Below are positions 30,380-41,220 of a stretch of 64,000 nucleotides of DNA, piece by piece. The notes under the pieces are model-generated. The model was not told the origin of the DNA. It made no database searches and saw nothing but the letters and a program-made list of their open reading frames with translations. Every line of letters begins with the position of its first letter. The first letter of the stretch is position 1. The DNA comes from Ceratothoa steindachneri (taxonomy: Eukaryota > Arthropoda > Malacostraca > Isopoda > Cymothoidae): positions 153,000,684 through 153,064,683 of the forward strand of contig OZ018331.1 in assembly GCA_963969495.1 (NCBI GenBank), read 5' to 3'. The translations under genes and the position numbers were made by a program.

Positions 30380-31917
30380 TGTCGTAGAATGACCCTTGGT
30401 TTTGATCACTATACTCTTGAAAATCCTTTTAGTATCGGTATGCTTTAAGGGGCGTGAGTTACTTCTATGATGAAGTAGGCTTTGTTCTAAGAGTGCTAAT
30501 TCAGTGGTTTAGTTCTTAAGGAAGAGCTATTTTTAAACACATAAGGATAAGAGGAAACACCAGAATCTACCAAAATAAACATGTATTTTAAATTAAACAC
30601 TTAACTATTACAAACGAACAGTTAAAACCTTTCTATCTTTGGCATCAAAGATCTTTCAATGACAAAAAATAAACAAATAGGCTTCCCGTAAACATACCAA
30701 TTGTCGATTAGTATTTTTTTCGCGACTCTATTTGATTAGCGTTAAACATTAAATTAACGTACTCTCATCTACAAACACATATGACCTAGGTTCAAGAACA
30801 ATGGTTTCTACTCTCCTTTAAAACGTGGGATGTACTAAACTTCTACTATCGCAATAGAGATATAAATGTATTTGTTAACTTACAGGTAGGTATTAAGGAT
30901 TGCCGGATGTCGCTGGAGGACTTATCTCTCGCTTTAAAGTGTGGTGGCAGCTGATGGAATTTTAGTGAAGGGATTGCTTGTCGCCTGTGAAGGGGGCTGA
31001 TTCTTCAACGTAATTGAAGAACGGGAGCTCGTCGGGGCTGGGTTCTTCTCCTCTCACTCTTACGGAGCTTGAGATGTGAGAGTCGCTCGAGTGTGAGCGG
31101 CTTTGCTTTTCTTCAGTCGGACTTCTTTGCAGACTGAACAGGCATCTTCGGTATGGCACCGATATAAAGCTTGACTATGTAGGTTAATGCGGCCCTGAAA
31201 GGGGGGATCGATTTTCTCAATCTGATCCTATCGTTTCTCACGTAAATAGTCTTGTATGGCTGAAGGATCGATCTTCACGAACTAACCCTTCTTCTGGCGT
31301 ATCGACTTCTAATCTTCTTGTCTGGCCGAAAGATCGATCTTCACGAACTAATCTTTCTTCTGGCGAATCGACTACTAATAATCTTCTTGTCTGGCCGATG
31401 GATCGATCTTCACGAACTAATCCTCCTCTGGCGTATCGACTTCTGATAATCCCCTCTCTTTCTTTGCGGGGCTTATTTATAGGCGGATTGCCGCCCCATC
31501 AAAAGGGGAAGGTGACCAGGCCACAGATGCACAAGGGATGGGGGGGGGGGCGAATGGTGAGTTAGCATCTGGGGAGAGTGAGAATTCCTGAGGTGGCACT
31601 GGGGTGCCCAAGTCAGCTCGCAATTTAGAGGCTCGCAACCGCACCGCTACTTGGCGTACCTTCTGACTCGCACCGCTTTTTTTTCCATAACCACGGGTTT
31701 ATGGGTCTAGTAGGTAATTCGATCGTTAGAGCGTCGTTTAAGGACCTAAAGTGGTCGCCTTTAAACAGATGTTAGCTCCAACTGCCCACAGCGGCGGGGA
31801 GATCACACATGGTAAGCATTTTCGCCAGCTACCTTTCCCACACTTTTCCTCATAAGGGAGGGGGGCTTTAATGTACCTATACTCCTCCAGGATGCTTAAT
31901 GTAGCCATTTCTCCACA
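30380..31917 (-). repeat. 3' LTR of element B
   Basis: TGTCGTAG...CTCCACA on the plus strand. TATA-like box near 31478-31489. Three about 65-bp tandem repeats (31253-31458) are just downstream on the sense strand. Four adjacent hairpins: 31112-31138 (TTCAGTC/GACTGAA), 31084-31099 (CGCTC/GAGCG), 31051-31082 (CTCTCAC/GTGAGAG) and 31001-31021 (TTCTTCAA/TTGAAGAA). Confidence 0.92.
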
Positions 31918-32199
31918 TTTACCTCCCTCCTTAAGAAAATAACTGGAGGGGGGGGGGGTTCAAATCCGACGCTTACAATAATATACATGGGTAACTTACG
32001 GAACATTATATTATACAATAAATTCTAGTTCACTCGGGAATGCCTCGATAACATTTCACCTGACCTTACATTAATTCCTATATTACTGTGCCAACTTAGT
32101 ATCTTCTTACCTACCACTAGGGGGTTACTCGCCCCTACTTACTTACAATTCTACTGATTTACACTTAACTTTGCTATAATACAATAGTTGGGCTGCTCC
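31918..32199 (-). other. Element B 3' untranslated region and polypurine tract
   Basis: The minus strand directly before the LTR reads AAGGAGGGAGGTAAA, a polypurine tract. A C-run (G-run on plus, about 31949-31959) precedes it. No ORF. Confidence 0.65.
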
Positions 32200-32654
32200 T
32201 TAATCGTCGACAGGTTTCCGACTTAACGAGTCGGCCATACAATTGTTGGACCCTTTTATATAGTGAATGGAGTACTGGTACTCCATCAAGAGTAAACTCC
32301 ATCTCAGGAGTCTTCCATTCTTACTCGATTTTTACTCTTATTTTTACTTAAGTATGATAACGGTTTATGGTCGCATTCCAACTTAAACTCGCGCCCTATT
32401 AGATAATATTTGAATTTACCTATGGACCATATTATGGCCAAAGCTTCGATTTCGATAGTAGCGTAGGCTTTTTCTCTACTCAACAGTTTCCTACTGACAT
32501 AAGCTATGGGATAGGCTGTTTCTTCATCTTCGTATTGAAGCAATACTCCGCCTAACCCATCCTGACTAGCGTCCGTGCGAAGGCCGAAGATCTTGTTGGG
32601 ATTTGGTAAGCGAAGAATGGGCGCTGTTACGAGTTTTCCTTTTAGAACCTCCAA
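32200..32654 (-). pseudogene. RNase H of element B
   Basis: PILRLPNPNKIFGLRTDASQ (first Asp), AYATIEIEALAIIWSIGKFK (catalytic Glu) and ECDHKPLSYL (Asp) are in one frame (32654-32304). After a frameshift near 32300 the domain finishes with SIHYIKGSNNCMADSLSRK and a stop at 32202-32200. Terminating straight after the ADSLSR motif means nothing follows RNase H in this element. The preceding RT is separated by a stop near 32657. Confidence 0.8.
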
Positions 32655-32659
32655 CTGAG

Positions 32660-35203
32660 TTATTGCATGGGGGTTCCACGTGACAGGGTCTGACGCTGTC
32701 TTTTTAACAAATCATTCAGTGGGGCCGCATTCGAAGCGAAGTGTGGTACAAAACGCCTATAGAACGAGGCCGCTCCCATAAACGATCGGAGTTGTTTCTT
32801 TGTTTTCGGCTGGGGTATCCTGACTATGGCGTCCACTTTTTCTTGCTGGGTAGTCAAGTGTTTTTGTCCTATTTTGAATCCCAGGTAGTCAATGGATTCG
32901 TAGGCCAAATAACACTTGGTCGGCCCGGCGGTTAGACCTTGCTCCTTCAATTCTGAGGTGAATTGGCGCCCTCTATCCGATAGAATTTCTTTAGGCAGGC
33001 CTACTCGTGCAAAAATTGAAATTAATGCTCCCGCGCAGGAAATAGTGTCAATCTTCCGTAGGGCCACGGCATCTGGGAACCGGGTGGTACAATCCACTAG
33101 GGTTAGGATGTAGGAGTGTCCTCCACTTGAAGGGGGGTGAATTGGTCCCACCAAATCAATAGCCACTCGAAAGAATGGTTCGGTTATAACATGCACCTTT
33201 TGTAAGGGAGCGGGAGGTACCCGTCCTCTGGAGGGATCCTTCTGACACACGTCGCATGATCGGCAATAGGCCACAATTTCCCTGGCAGCCTGGGGCCAAT
33301 AAAAGTGTCGGAATATCTGCTGCGCCGTTTTGTTGTGCCCAAAGTGTCCGGCTAATATTCCATCATGCGCGGTATTCAAAATTCTTTGCGTGTATTCTTG
33401 AGGTACACACAGTGCTTTCTTGTTCTCCTTATCCTCCTCGCTGATAGTACGGTAGAGAAGTGAGTCTTCTACGATATACTGGATTGGCTTCTTTTCTTTC
33501 ACTTGGAGAGTTTCACCTTTAATAGCTTTCTCCCATAGAGGTTTAAGAGTGGGGCATTCCTTCTGAGCACTGGCGAAGGAAGTCAATTTGAACCCATTGT
33601 CTTCGAGGGTAATCCTCGGGGTCAACTTAGCAGGTTGCTCTTTCCTCTGGGCTTCTTGTGCCCGGGTGACTACTTGTTGGGCCACTTCTTGCTGGGGAAT
33701 TGGGGGGTTTTGTCCGATTAGTACTGCGCAGAACTTAATCGGGGCTACTACCACGTCCGTCCAACCGGTGAAATATCTGCATTGTATATGACATCTCACG
33801 ACGGGGAATCGATTGTCGCGTCCTAAAAAGTCGTGGACGATTGCGAATTTCTTATGGTTAGGGTTTACTGGGGGCAGCAACTTGTCGGATACCACTATGC
33901 ACGTACATCCGGTGTCTCTGACTAAAGTGGATACTCGGCACCCATTTACAGTGCCCTCTTCAAATTGTAGGCCGCCTGGCGAACTTTTGTTGAATAGAAA
34001 GTTTACCTGTTGCTGGGGCCCTTCGGATGTTGGCGCGGGGACGTAGGACGAATCAGCTTGTCCTGCTGGGATCGCGGCAGTCAGGTTTTGCACCTGTTGT
34101 CTCGAGGTCTCCCTCAGTCGGGAGTTCTGTGGGCACTGGAAACTCTGGTGACCTATTATCCCGCAGGTATAACAAGTAACGGGCTTCCTGGGATATGTTC
34201 CGGTATTAGGGTATGATCCTTGTAGAATCCTAACTTCTTTTTTATTTTTTTCTCCTCCAAAATTTGGCTTATAAGTTCCTTTTGCTACTGAGAACTTAAA
34301 GAGCTTCTTCTGCAAATGCCTGGGTGGCGGATCATTTTTCTTTGGGGAGGGAGCCTTCTCTTTCTTGTACTCCCTCGGATATAACCGATGATTTACCGCG
34401 TAGAGGTCAGCCTCGTCCAGACACTCGTTGAAGGTAGAAGTTTTTCGGTCCTTAACGAATGCACGGATTTCCTGGAGTAGTGTACTTAGTAACTGATCTC
34501 TAAGCATGAAGTCGACGACCGCAGCGACTTCGTTCTCGACCCCTTCTGACTCCATCCAAAACTGTAGGTTTCGACGAAGCTCAAAGCCAAAATGTTTGTA
34601 TGTTTGTCCAGGTCTTATACGAGACTGCCTGAACTTCATCCTATATTCTTCCGGGTTAAGGTTTGTTGCTGAGAGAAGTTCGGCTTTGAGAGTGGAATAG
34701 TCCACAGTCGCTTCTGAGGGTAAAAATACGAATATCTCTCTAATCCTACGATTAAGTAGTGGTAACAGTCTGGCGACCCCATCTTCTTCTAGGTCCCACT
34801 TATTGACTTCAAATATTTTCTTAAAATGAGAGAGATATGAGCATAAATCTTCATCGTCCCTGTACTCCGGGAGTTTCATGCTGGCCGCTGGTGACACTCC
34901 TGTTCTGTATGACACTGACTGCACCTCTAACTCGTCTTTGCTAAGAGCTCTTTCGTAGGCCCTTATCTTCTCTCTTTCATCAGCTTCCATTTTCACCTTT
35001 TCTCTTCTTTCATCAGCATCCATTTTCATTTTACGTTCCTCTCTTCTTTCTTCTCTTTCGTTTCTCTCTTTCTCCTGAATAAACTCTCTTTCGTTTCTCT
35101 CTTTCTCCTGAATATACGAGTTCAGCTCAGTTACTTCCAGTCCGAGGCTTTGACCTTGCTTCCGATAAAGGTCAAACAATGCCATCGCGCTTATGTCAGT
35201 CAT
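32660..35203 (-). CDS. Gag-protease-integrase-RT fusion polyprotein of element B (847 aa)
   Basis: A single open frame. Residues 1-30 are the shared N-terminal motif (F.LYRKQGQSLGLEVTE), about 35-90 a charged coiled coil, and about 100-300 a capsid-like domain (YLSHFKKIFEVNKWD, DQLLSTLLQEIRAFVKDRK). About 342-356 is CYTCGIIGHQSFQC (CX2CX4HX4C). About 428 is the protease DTG (LVRDTGCTCIVVS). About 611-652 is the integrase HHCC finger (H...H then CRSCDVC). First integrase Asp is in AIDLVGP (about 681) and the second in LSDRGRQF (about 742). At about 750 the frame passes into RT thumb/connection (GPTKCYLAYESIDYLGFKIG, FYRRFVPHF). Integrase Glu and the RT YxDD palm are missing. Confidence 0.85.
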   Translation of the reverse strand: MTDISAMALFDLYRKQGQSLGLEVTELNSYIQEKERNEREFIQEKERNEREERREERKMKMDADERREKVKMEADEREKIRAYERALSKDELEVQSVSYRTGVSPAASMKLPEYRDDEDLCSYLSHFKKIFEVNKWDLEEDGVARLLPLLNRRIREIFVFLPSEATVDYSTLKAELLSATNLNPEEYRMKFRQSRIRPGQTYKHFGFELRRNLQFWMESEGVENEVAAVVDFMLRDQLLSTLLQEIRAFVKDRKTSTFNECLDEADLYAVNHRLYPREYKKEKAPSPKKNDPPPRHLQKKLFKFSVAKGTYKPNFGGEKNKKEVRILQGSYPNTGTYPRKPVTCYTCGIIGHQSFQCPQNSRLRETSRQQVQNLTAAIPAGQADSSYVPAPTSEGPQQQVNFLFNKSSPGGLQFEEGTVNGCRVSTLVRDTGCTCIVVSDKLLPPVNPNHKKFAIVHDFLGRDNRFPVVRCHIQCRYFTGWTDVVVAPIKFCAVLIGQNPPIPQQEVAQQVVTRAQEAQRKEQPAKLTPRITLEDNGFKLTSFASAQKECPTLKPLWEKAIKGETLQVKEKKPIQYIVEDSLLYRTISEEDKENKKALCVPQEYTQRILNTAHDGILAGHFGHNKTAQQIFRHFYWPQAAREIVAYCRSCDVCQKDPSRGRVPPAPLQKVHVITEPFFRVAIDLVGPIHPPSSGGHSYILTLVDCTTRFPDAVALRKIDTISCAGALISIFARVGLPKEILSDRGRQFTSELKEQGLTAGPTKCYLAYESIDYLGFKIGQKHLTTQQEKVDAIVRIPQPKTKKQLRSFMGAASFYRRFVPHFASNAAPLNDLLKRQRQTLSRGTPMQ

Positions 35204-35405
35204 CTACCTTGTTTTTAATCAAGCCTGACCTATTCCACCACAGAAACTTACCACTTGGCCTAACAATTACCTTTAGATGGTATCCACCTCTAACTTTTCC
35301 AATTTTCCACTCGTTAAATATTCAATTATTCCTGGTGTTCCTTTTATGTGTTAGCTCTTCCTTAAATAGACACTGCTGGGTTCTTTCTAATATAAAACCT
35401 CTAGA

Positions 35406-35415
35406 CCTGACACCA
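35406..35415 (-). promoter_or_regulatory. Primer-binding site candidate of element B
   Basis: TGGTGTCAGG on the minus strand, about 11 bp from the 5' LTR; same site and flanks as element A. Confidence 0.6.
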
Positions 35416-35426
35416 CTTTTATAATA

Positions 35427-36970
35427 TGTCGTAAAATGACCCTTGGTTTTGATCACTATACTCTTTGACACCCTTTTAGTATCGGTATGCTTTAAGGGGC
35501 GTGAGTTACTTCTATGATGAAGTAGGCTTTGTTCTAAGAGTGCTAATTCAGTGGTTTAGTTCTTAAGGAAGAGCTATTTTTAAACACATAAGGATAAGAG
35601 GAAACACCAGAATCTACCAAAATAAACATGTATTTTAAATTAAACACTTAACTATTACAAACGAACAGTTAAAACCTTTCTATCTTTGGCATCAAAGATC
35701 TTTCAATGACAAAAAATAAACAAATAGGCTTCCCGTAAACATACCAATTGTCGATTAGTATTTTTTTTCGCGACTCTATTTGATTAGCGTTAAACATTAA
35801 ATTAACGTACTCTCGTCTACAAACACATATGACCTAGGTTCAAGAACAATGGTTTCTACTCTCCTTTAAAACGTGGGATGTACTAAACTTCTACTATCGC
35901 AATAGAGATATAAATGTATTTGTTAACTTACAGGTAGGTATTAGGGATTGCCGGATGTCGCTGGAGGACTTATCTCTCGCTTTAAAGTGTGGTGGCAGCT
36001 GGTGGAATTTTAGTGGAGGGATTGCTTGTCGCCTGTGAAGGGGGCTGATTCTTCAACGTAATTGAAGAACGGGAGCTCGTCGGGGCTGGGTTCTTCTCCT
36101 CTCACTCTTACGGAGCTTGAGATGTGAGAGTCGCTCGAGTGTGAGCGGCTTTGCTTTTCTTCAGTCGGACTTCTTTGCAGACTGAACAGGCTTCTTCGGT
36201 ATGGCACCGATATAAAGCTTGACTATGTAGGTTAATGCGGCCCTGAAAGGGGGGATCGATTTTCTCAATCTGATCCTATCGTTTCTCACGGAAATAGTCT
36301 TGTATGGCTGAAGGATCGATCTTCACGAACTAACCCTTCTTCTGGCGTATCGACTTCTAATCTTCTTGTCTGGCCGAAAGATCGATCTTCACGAACTAAT
36401 CTTTCTTCTGGCGAATCGACTACTAATAATCTTCTTGTCTGGCCGATGGATCGATCTTCACGAACTAATCCTCCTCTGGCGTATCGACTTCTGATAATCC
36501 CCTCTCTTTCTTTGCGGGGCTTATTTATAGGCGGATTGCCGCCCCATCAAAAGGGGAAGGTGACCAGGCCACAGATGCACAAGGGATGGGGGGGGGGGGG
36601 GCGAATGGTGAGTTAGCATCTGGGGAGAGTGAGAATTCCTGAGGTGGCACTGGGGTTCCCAAGTCAGCTCGCAATTTAGAGGCTCGCAACCGCACCGCTA
36701 CTTGGCGTACCTTCTGACTCGCACCGCTTTTTTTTTTCCATAACCACGGGTTTATGGGTCTCGTAGGTAATTCGATCGTTAGAGCGCCGTTTAAGGACCT
36801 TAGGTGGTCGCCTTAAAACAGATGTTAGCTCCAACTGCCCACAGCGGCAGGGAGATCACACATGGTAAGCATTTTCGCCGGCCACCTTTCCCACGCTTTT
36901 CCTCATAAGGGAGGGGGGCTTTAATGTACCTATACTCCTCCAGGATGCTTAATGTAGCCATTTCTCCACA
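35427..36970 (-). repeat. 5' LTR of element B
   Basis: Matches 30380-31917 with scattered substitutions (for example tcgtaaaatg for tcgtagaatg) and a longer poly-G run (about 36588-36601). Carries the same tandem repeats and hairpins. Confidence 0.92.
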
Positions 36971-37007
36971 ATGCGTAATCTTGTCACCAGGCGATAGATT
37001 AATTTAA

Positions 37008-37255
37008 ATTTGGCGTACTCGTTCGAAACAACCTCCATTCTGTTCGGTCTTCGTAGTATCTTCTTTGCTCCTCAACTTCCGTCAGTGTTTTAAAGTTTAT
37101 TCGCTGATTCAGACCCGGGGATTCTTTGCACCTACTGCCCACTTAAAGGGCTGCCGTGGACCTAGGGCAATTTCGTTTGAATACTTCATGCGTTTCTTGA
37201 GCACAAATAAGTACTTCAGTGGCTTCCCAGACCTATCCTGTGGACCATTTTCCCT
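37008..37255. repeat. Dispersed repeat, copy 2
   Basis: Similar to 24751-25010 in the same orientation. Starts near tggcgtactcg and ends near gaccattttcc. No coding content. Confidence 0.8.
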
Positions 37256-37259
37256 TATA

Positions 37260-37469
37260 TAATTATATATCATATTGTTTAACAATTGTTCTTGATATTA
37301 TTTATATTGCATTCTCTTGTTTTAAATTAATATATATATTTTTTTATCTCGTCTCTGTTCCTTTCGCCTGAATTTTCTCATTCTCTATCCATAAGCACGT
37401 TTCTTATAGAAAGTTATGTTCTTTCATTCATTTTATTACAAAAATAACAATGAAGTTATTGCGATATTG
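37260..37469. other. No gene seen
   Basis: A+T-rich; nothing supported. Confidence 0.4.
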
Positions 37470-37795
37470 GGATTAGCTTATCCCAATAACTAGCCTGTTA
37501 AACATGACTTTACTTTGCTCGATCTTTGCATTAAAGTCTCTCGTGACGATACACAAATGGGCTTTGTTTTGTTTAGTCATGCCCTGATTACATCATTGAA
37601 TTTATCTAATTTTTCCTTCGTACTCAGAGATATCGGTGCGTACACTCGGGCTATTTTGAGGTCGTACTTCTTAGAGACTCTTAGGTTTGCGTTAGCCACC
37701 CTTTCCGACATACCGTGAAACTCTATTATCATTTCTTTAAGCTTTCAATTTATCGGTAATCCAACTCCATACAGTTTTGCTCTTCTTTTCCTTTC
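37470..37795 (-). pseudogene. Endonuclease (EEP) fragment of a LINE
   Basis: Minus strand, several frames. LYGVG-like residues near 37750-37790, LKIARVYAPISLSTKEKLDK (37680-37575), then ICIVTRDFNAKIEQ (about 37555-37505). The last corresponds to the xVTGDFNAKIG motif of apurinic-type LINE endonucleases, with GDFN changed to RDFN. No RT is adjacent. Confidence 0.6.
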
Positions 37796-38242
37796 TGCTA
37801 GATTTGGTAATGGTAACTTGTTTCAATGATAGCTTCACCGCATCCTCGAGTTTCACGCTAACCAATTATATCCTACTTAGTATGATTGACTTTAGTGAGG
37901 AATTCTGTAAGATGTATTGTGCAAGTCTTTATTCTGGTTTTTGACGTCGTCGTTTGGATTGAACTTGTAGGCAGTCATATTTTGAATCTCACTACCCCTT
38001 ACTACACAAGCACTGTGGTTGTTGTACTCAGTCACAATCTGGCTAATTGCTTCCTTGTCAACGCAAAAACTGTTGTTAGACCTTATTTTAAATCCGCTGA
38101 TCGAACCAGAACGCTAGAATTTTCATAGGATTTATTTCATTATGATAAGTTTTGGGCCATAGGCTGCGATGTTAGACCCAATTCAAGTTAATAGGCAGGG
38201 ACCGTCAGCGAAAGTTGTCGACACTACTTTTTGTTTGTGTTT

Positions 38243-38301
38243 GGAATCGAACCGGAGACTTTTTTTTTAAGTCCACCACTCTAATCGTTATGATACTGAG
38301 C
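38243..38301 (-). other. tRNA-like (SINE head or tRNA pseudogene)
   Basis: The minus strand contains GCTCAG (38301-38296), a GGACTT/AAGTCT stem around an A-run, and a perfect B-box GGTTCGATTCC (38253-38243). The D-arm is malformed and no acceptor stem is evident, so a functional tRNA is unlikely. Confidence 0.35.
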
Positions 38302-38338
38302 GCGCGCGCTCTCTCTCTCTGTAGTTATAGTTCATTAT

Positions 38339-39559
<1,221 letters not shown>

Positions 39560-39892
39560 CTTTTGTATACTTCTTGGCTGGGTTGGTCCTTAATCTTCGT
39601 TTTCTTTCTTGATGCATCTTCATTTTTCTTCCATTTATCTTGAGTTGCTGATTTCTTCTTGATTCTTGTTGACATAGTCCTTCAAACGTTTTCTTCCTTT
39701 TTCTTTCCTGAGTGGTCTTCATAAAAGTTTTTGGACTGTTGAGTTTTGAACTCAGTACCTCTTGATTTAAATGCCAATACTCTAGCCATACACGACCGGC
39801 CTTAGTCCGTTTCATGGTTGGTAAGTTTATCGGCCATTTATATTATCGAGTTGGAAGGAATTTCTCTCATGCATTTTCGCACCCCTACACAG
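39560..39892 (-). repeat. SINE-like repeat, copy 1
   Basis: The minus strand includes TGGCTAGAGTATTGGCATTT (A-box-like) and GAGTTCAAAAC (B-box-like, degraded) about 35 bp apart, then AACAGTCCAAAAACT and a Lys-codon-like A/G-rich tail region. Aligns with 40040-40382 over its whole length. Confidence 0.65.
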
Positions 39893-40039
39893 GTCCCTTT
39901 CTAGAAAGCGGAGCGAATTTGAGGATTGGGGAGAGACTACTCTTGGATTTCTTAATCGAGGTCCATATCCTTATATCAATTTATATTTATTCTTGTTCAT
40001 CTTGCTTTTTTCATTTAATTTTCTCTTTATCGATTCTTC

Positions 40040-40382
40040 TTCTTGACTTCCTTATACTTCTTGGCTGGGTTGGTCCTTAATCTTCGTTTTAATTCCTAAT
40101 GCATCTTCTATTTTCTTCCATTTATCTTGGGGGCTGATTTCTTTGTGCTTCTTGATTCTTGTTGAGTTGGTCTTTCAAGCGTTTTCTTCCGTTTTCTTTC
40201 TTGAGAGATCTTCATAACAGTTTTTGGACTGTTGAGTTTCGAACGTGGCACCTCTTGATTTAAATGCCAATACTTTAGCCATATGACTGGCCTTAGCCTG
40301 TCTTTGGTTGGTAATTTTATCGGCCATTTATATTATCGAGTTAGAAGGAATTTTCTCTCATACATTTTTGCACACCTACACA
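40040..40382 (-). repeat. SINE-like repeat, copy 2
   Basis: Second copy of the above, same orientation, about 490 bp away. A-box-like TGGCTAAAGTATTGGCATTT, B-box-like ACGTTCGAAACTC. Shares about 100 bp on the 5' side (ttatcggccatttatattatcgag on plus). Confidence 0.65.
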
Positions 40383-40895
40383 CTATCGCCATGTATTCTT
40401 ATTAGATGCTTAATCGCTGTAGATGGTCTTATTTGAGTAGAAAATGTCCGGAAAATTCAATGTTTTGAAAATTTTATGCTTTTTTCAGATTTTGATTTGG
40501 GCTCTGCGTTCAGGCAAGGCATCAAGTGTGCGATTGCTTAAAGGGGTATCAGTTTGAGTGCATGGGCAATCCTATATGTAACCTAGTTGACTCATATAGG
40601 CTTTTAGTCTTTTGTCTACGCACCCGAATCTTAAAATTTCATGAGTAATCCTCATGATTAGTCTTCGCACAGATATATATTTTTTTCCGACCATATTAAA
40701 ATGGAAAAAAATAGGAAAAACAAAAAATTGTATTTAAAATGACGTTGGTATAAAGGCTAAGTTCACTACACACAATCTAGGTAATACTTAGGTAATACCA
40801 CAGTGCCACAAATGGTTTCACGTATTCATACTGTGCAACAATCAGTGTAACAAATTAAATAACGTGTAACAAATAAAATAAATAAAATATTAAAT
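40383..40895. other. No gene seen
   Basis: A+T-rich spacer; nothing supported. Confidence 0.4.
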
Positions 40896-41220
40896 ATGGA
40901 TACCGGAAGAGGTGCAAGGAAAAAGAGATGTGATTATGAGGGGAGGCTGAGTGCAGGTGAGCTGTGTGTATGCTGTGAGTACGCGAGTAGGACGCCACCC
41001 CCAAGGCGGAAAACAAGAGAAGACGGCGACAGAGGAAAAAAGGGGAGCAAAAACAGCGAAGAAGGAGGGGGGCGGTGATCAATTAATAAAACAACAAAAG
41101 CACAATAGTGATGTGTGTAAAGGGTGCAGGGGAAAAGTGAAAAATGGGGAAGCAGGCATTTTATGTGAGGACTGTGAGTGTTGGTACCATGCGGGGTGTG
41201 AAAAGGTTTCGAGCGAAGAG
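40896..41220 (+). pseudogene. CR1-type ORF1 fragment with truncated PHD finger
   Basis: Starts ATG 40896 (MDTGRGARKKRCDYEGRLSA). A frame change near 41010 leads to a Lys/Glu-rich linker and then VCKGCRGKVKNG, ILCEDCECWYHAGCEKV: CX2C...CX2C.WYHxxC, the first half of a PHD finger. PHD fingers are known in ORF1 of CR1-like LINEs. Cut at about 41221 by the 3' end of the minus-strand CR1 element next door. Confidence 0.6.

Larger units (their letters stand above)
30380..36970 (-). mobile_element. Element B: LTR retrotransposon with gag-PR-IN-RT-RH order
   Basis: LTRs 30380-31917 and 35427-36970 (about 1.54 kb, roughly 1% different by eye) with a perfect 5-bp target duplication ATGCG (30375-30379 and 36971-36975). 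Minus orientation is shown by the ORF, the primer-binding site near 35415-35406 and the purine tract next to 31917. Internal domains in order: gag, CCHC knuckle, protease, integrase finger and partial core, RT thumb/connection, complete RNase H. RT palm and the integrase C-terminus are absent, so it is defective. Confidence 0.92.

Noticed and set aside
30962..31159. 65-aa minus-strand ORF repeated at 36010-36207
   Set aside because: Identical in both LTRs of element B and covers the hairpin cluster; more likely leader RNA than a gene, though a short leader ORF cannot be excluded.
38243..38301. Functional tRNA gene
   Set aside because: B-box is good but the D-arm is distorted and no acceptor stem is visible; kept only as tRNA-like.
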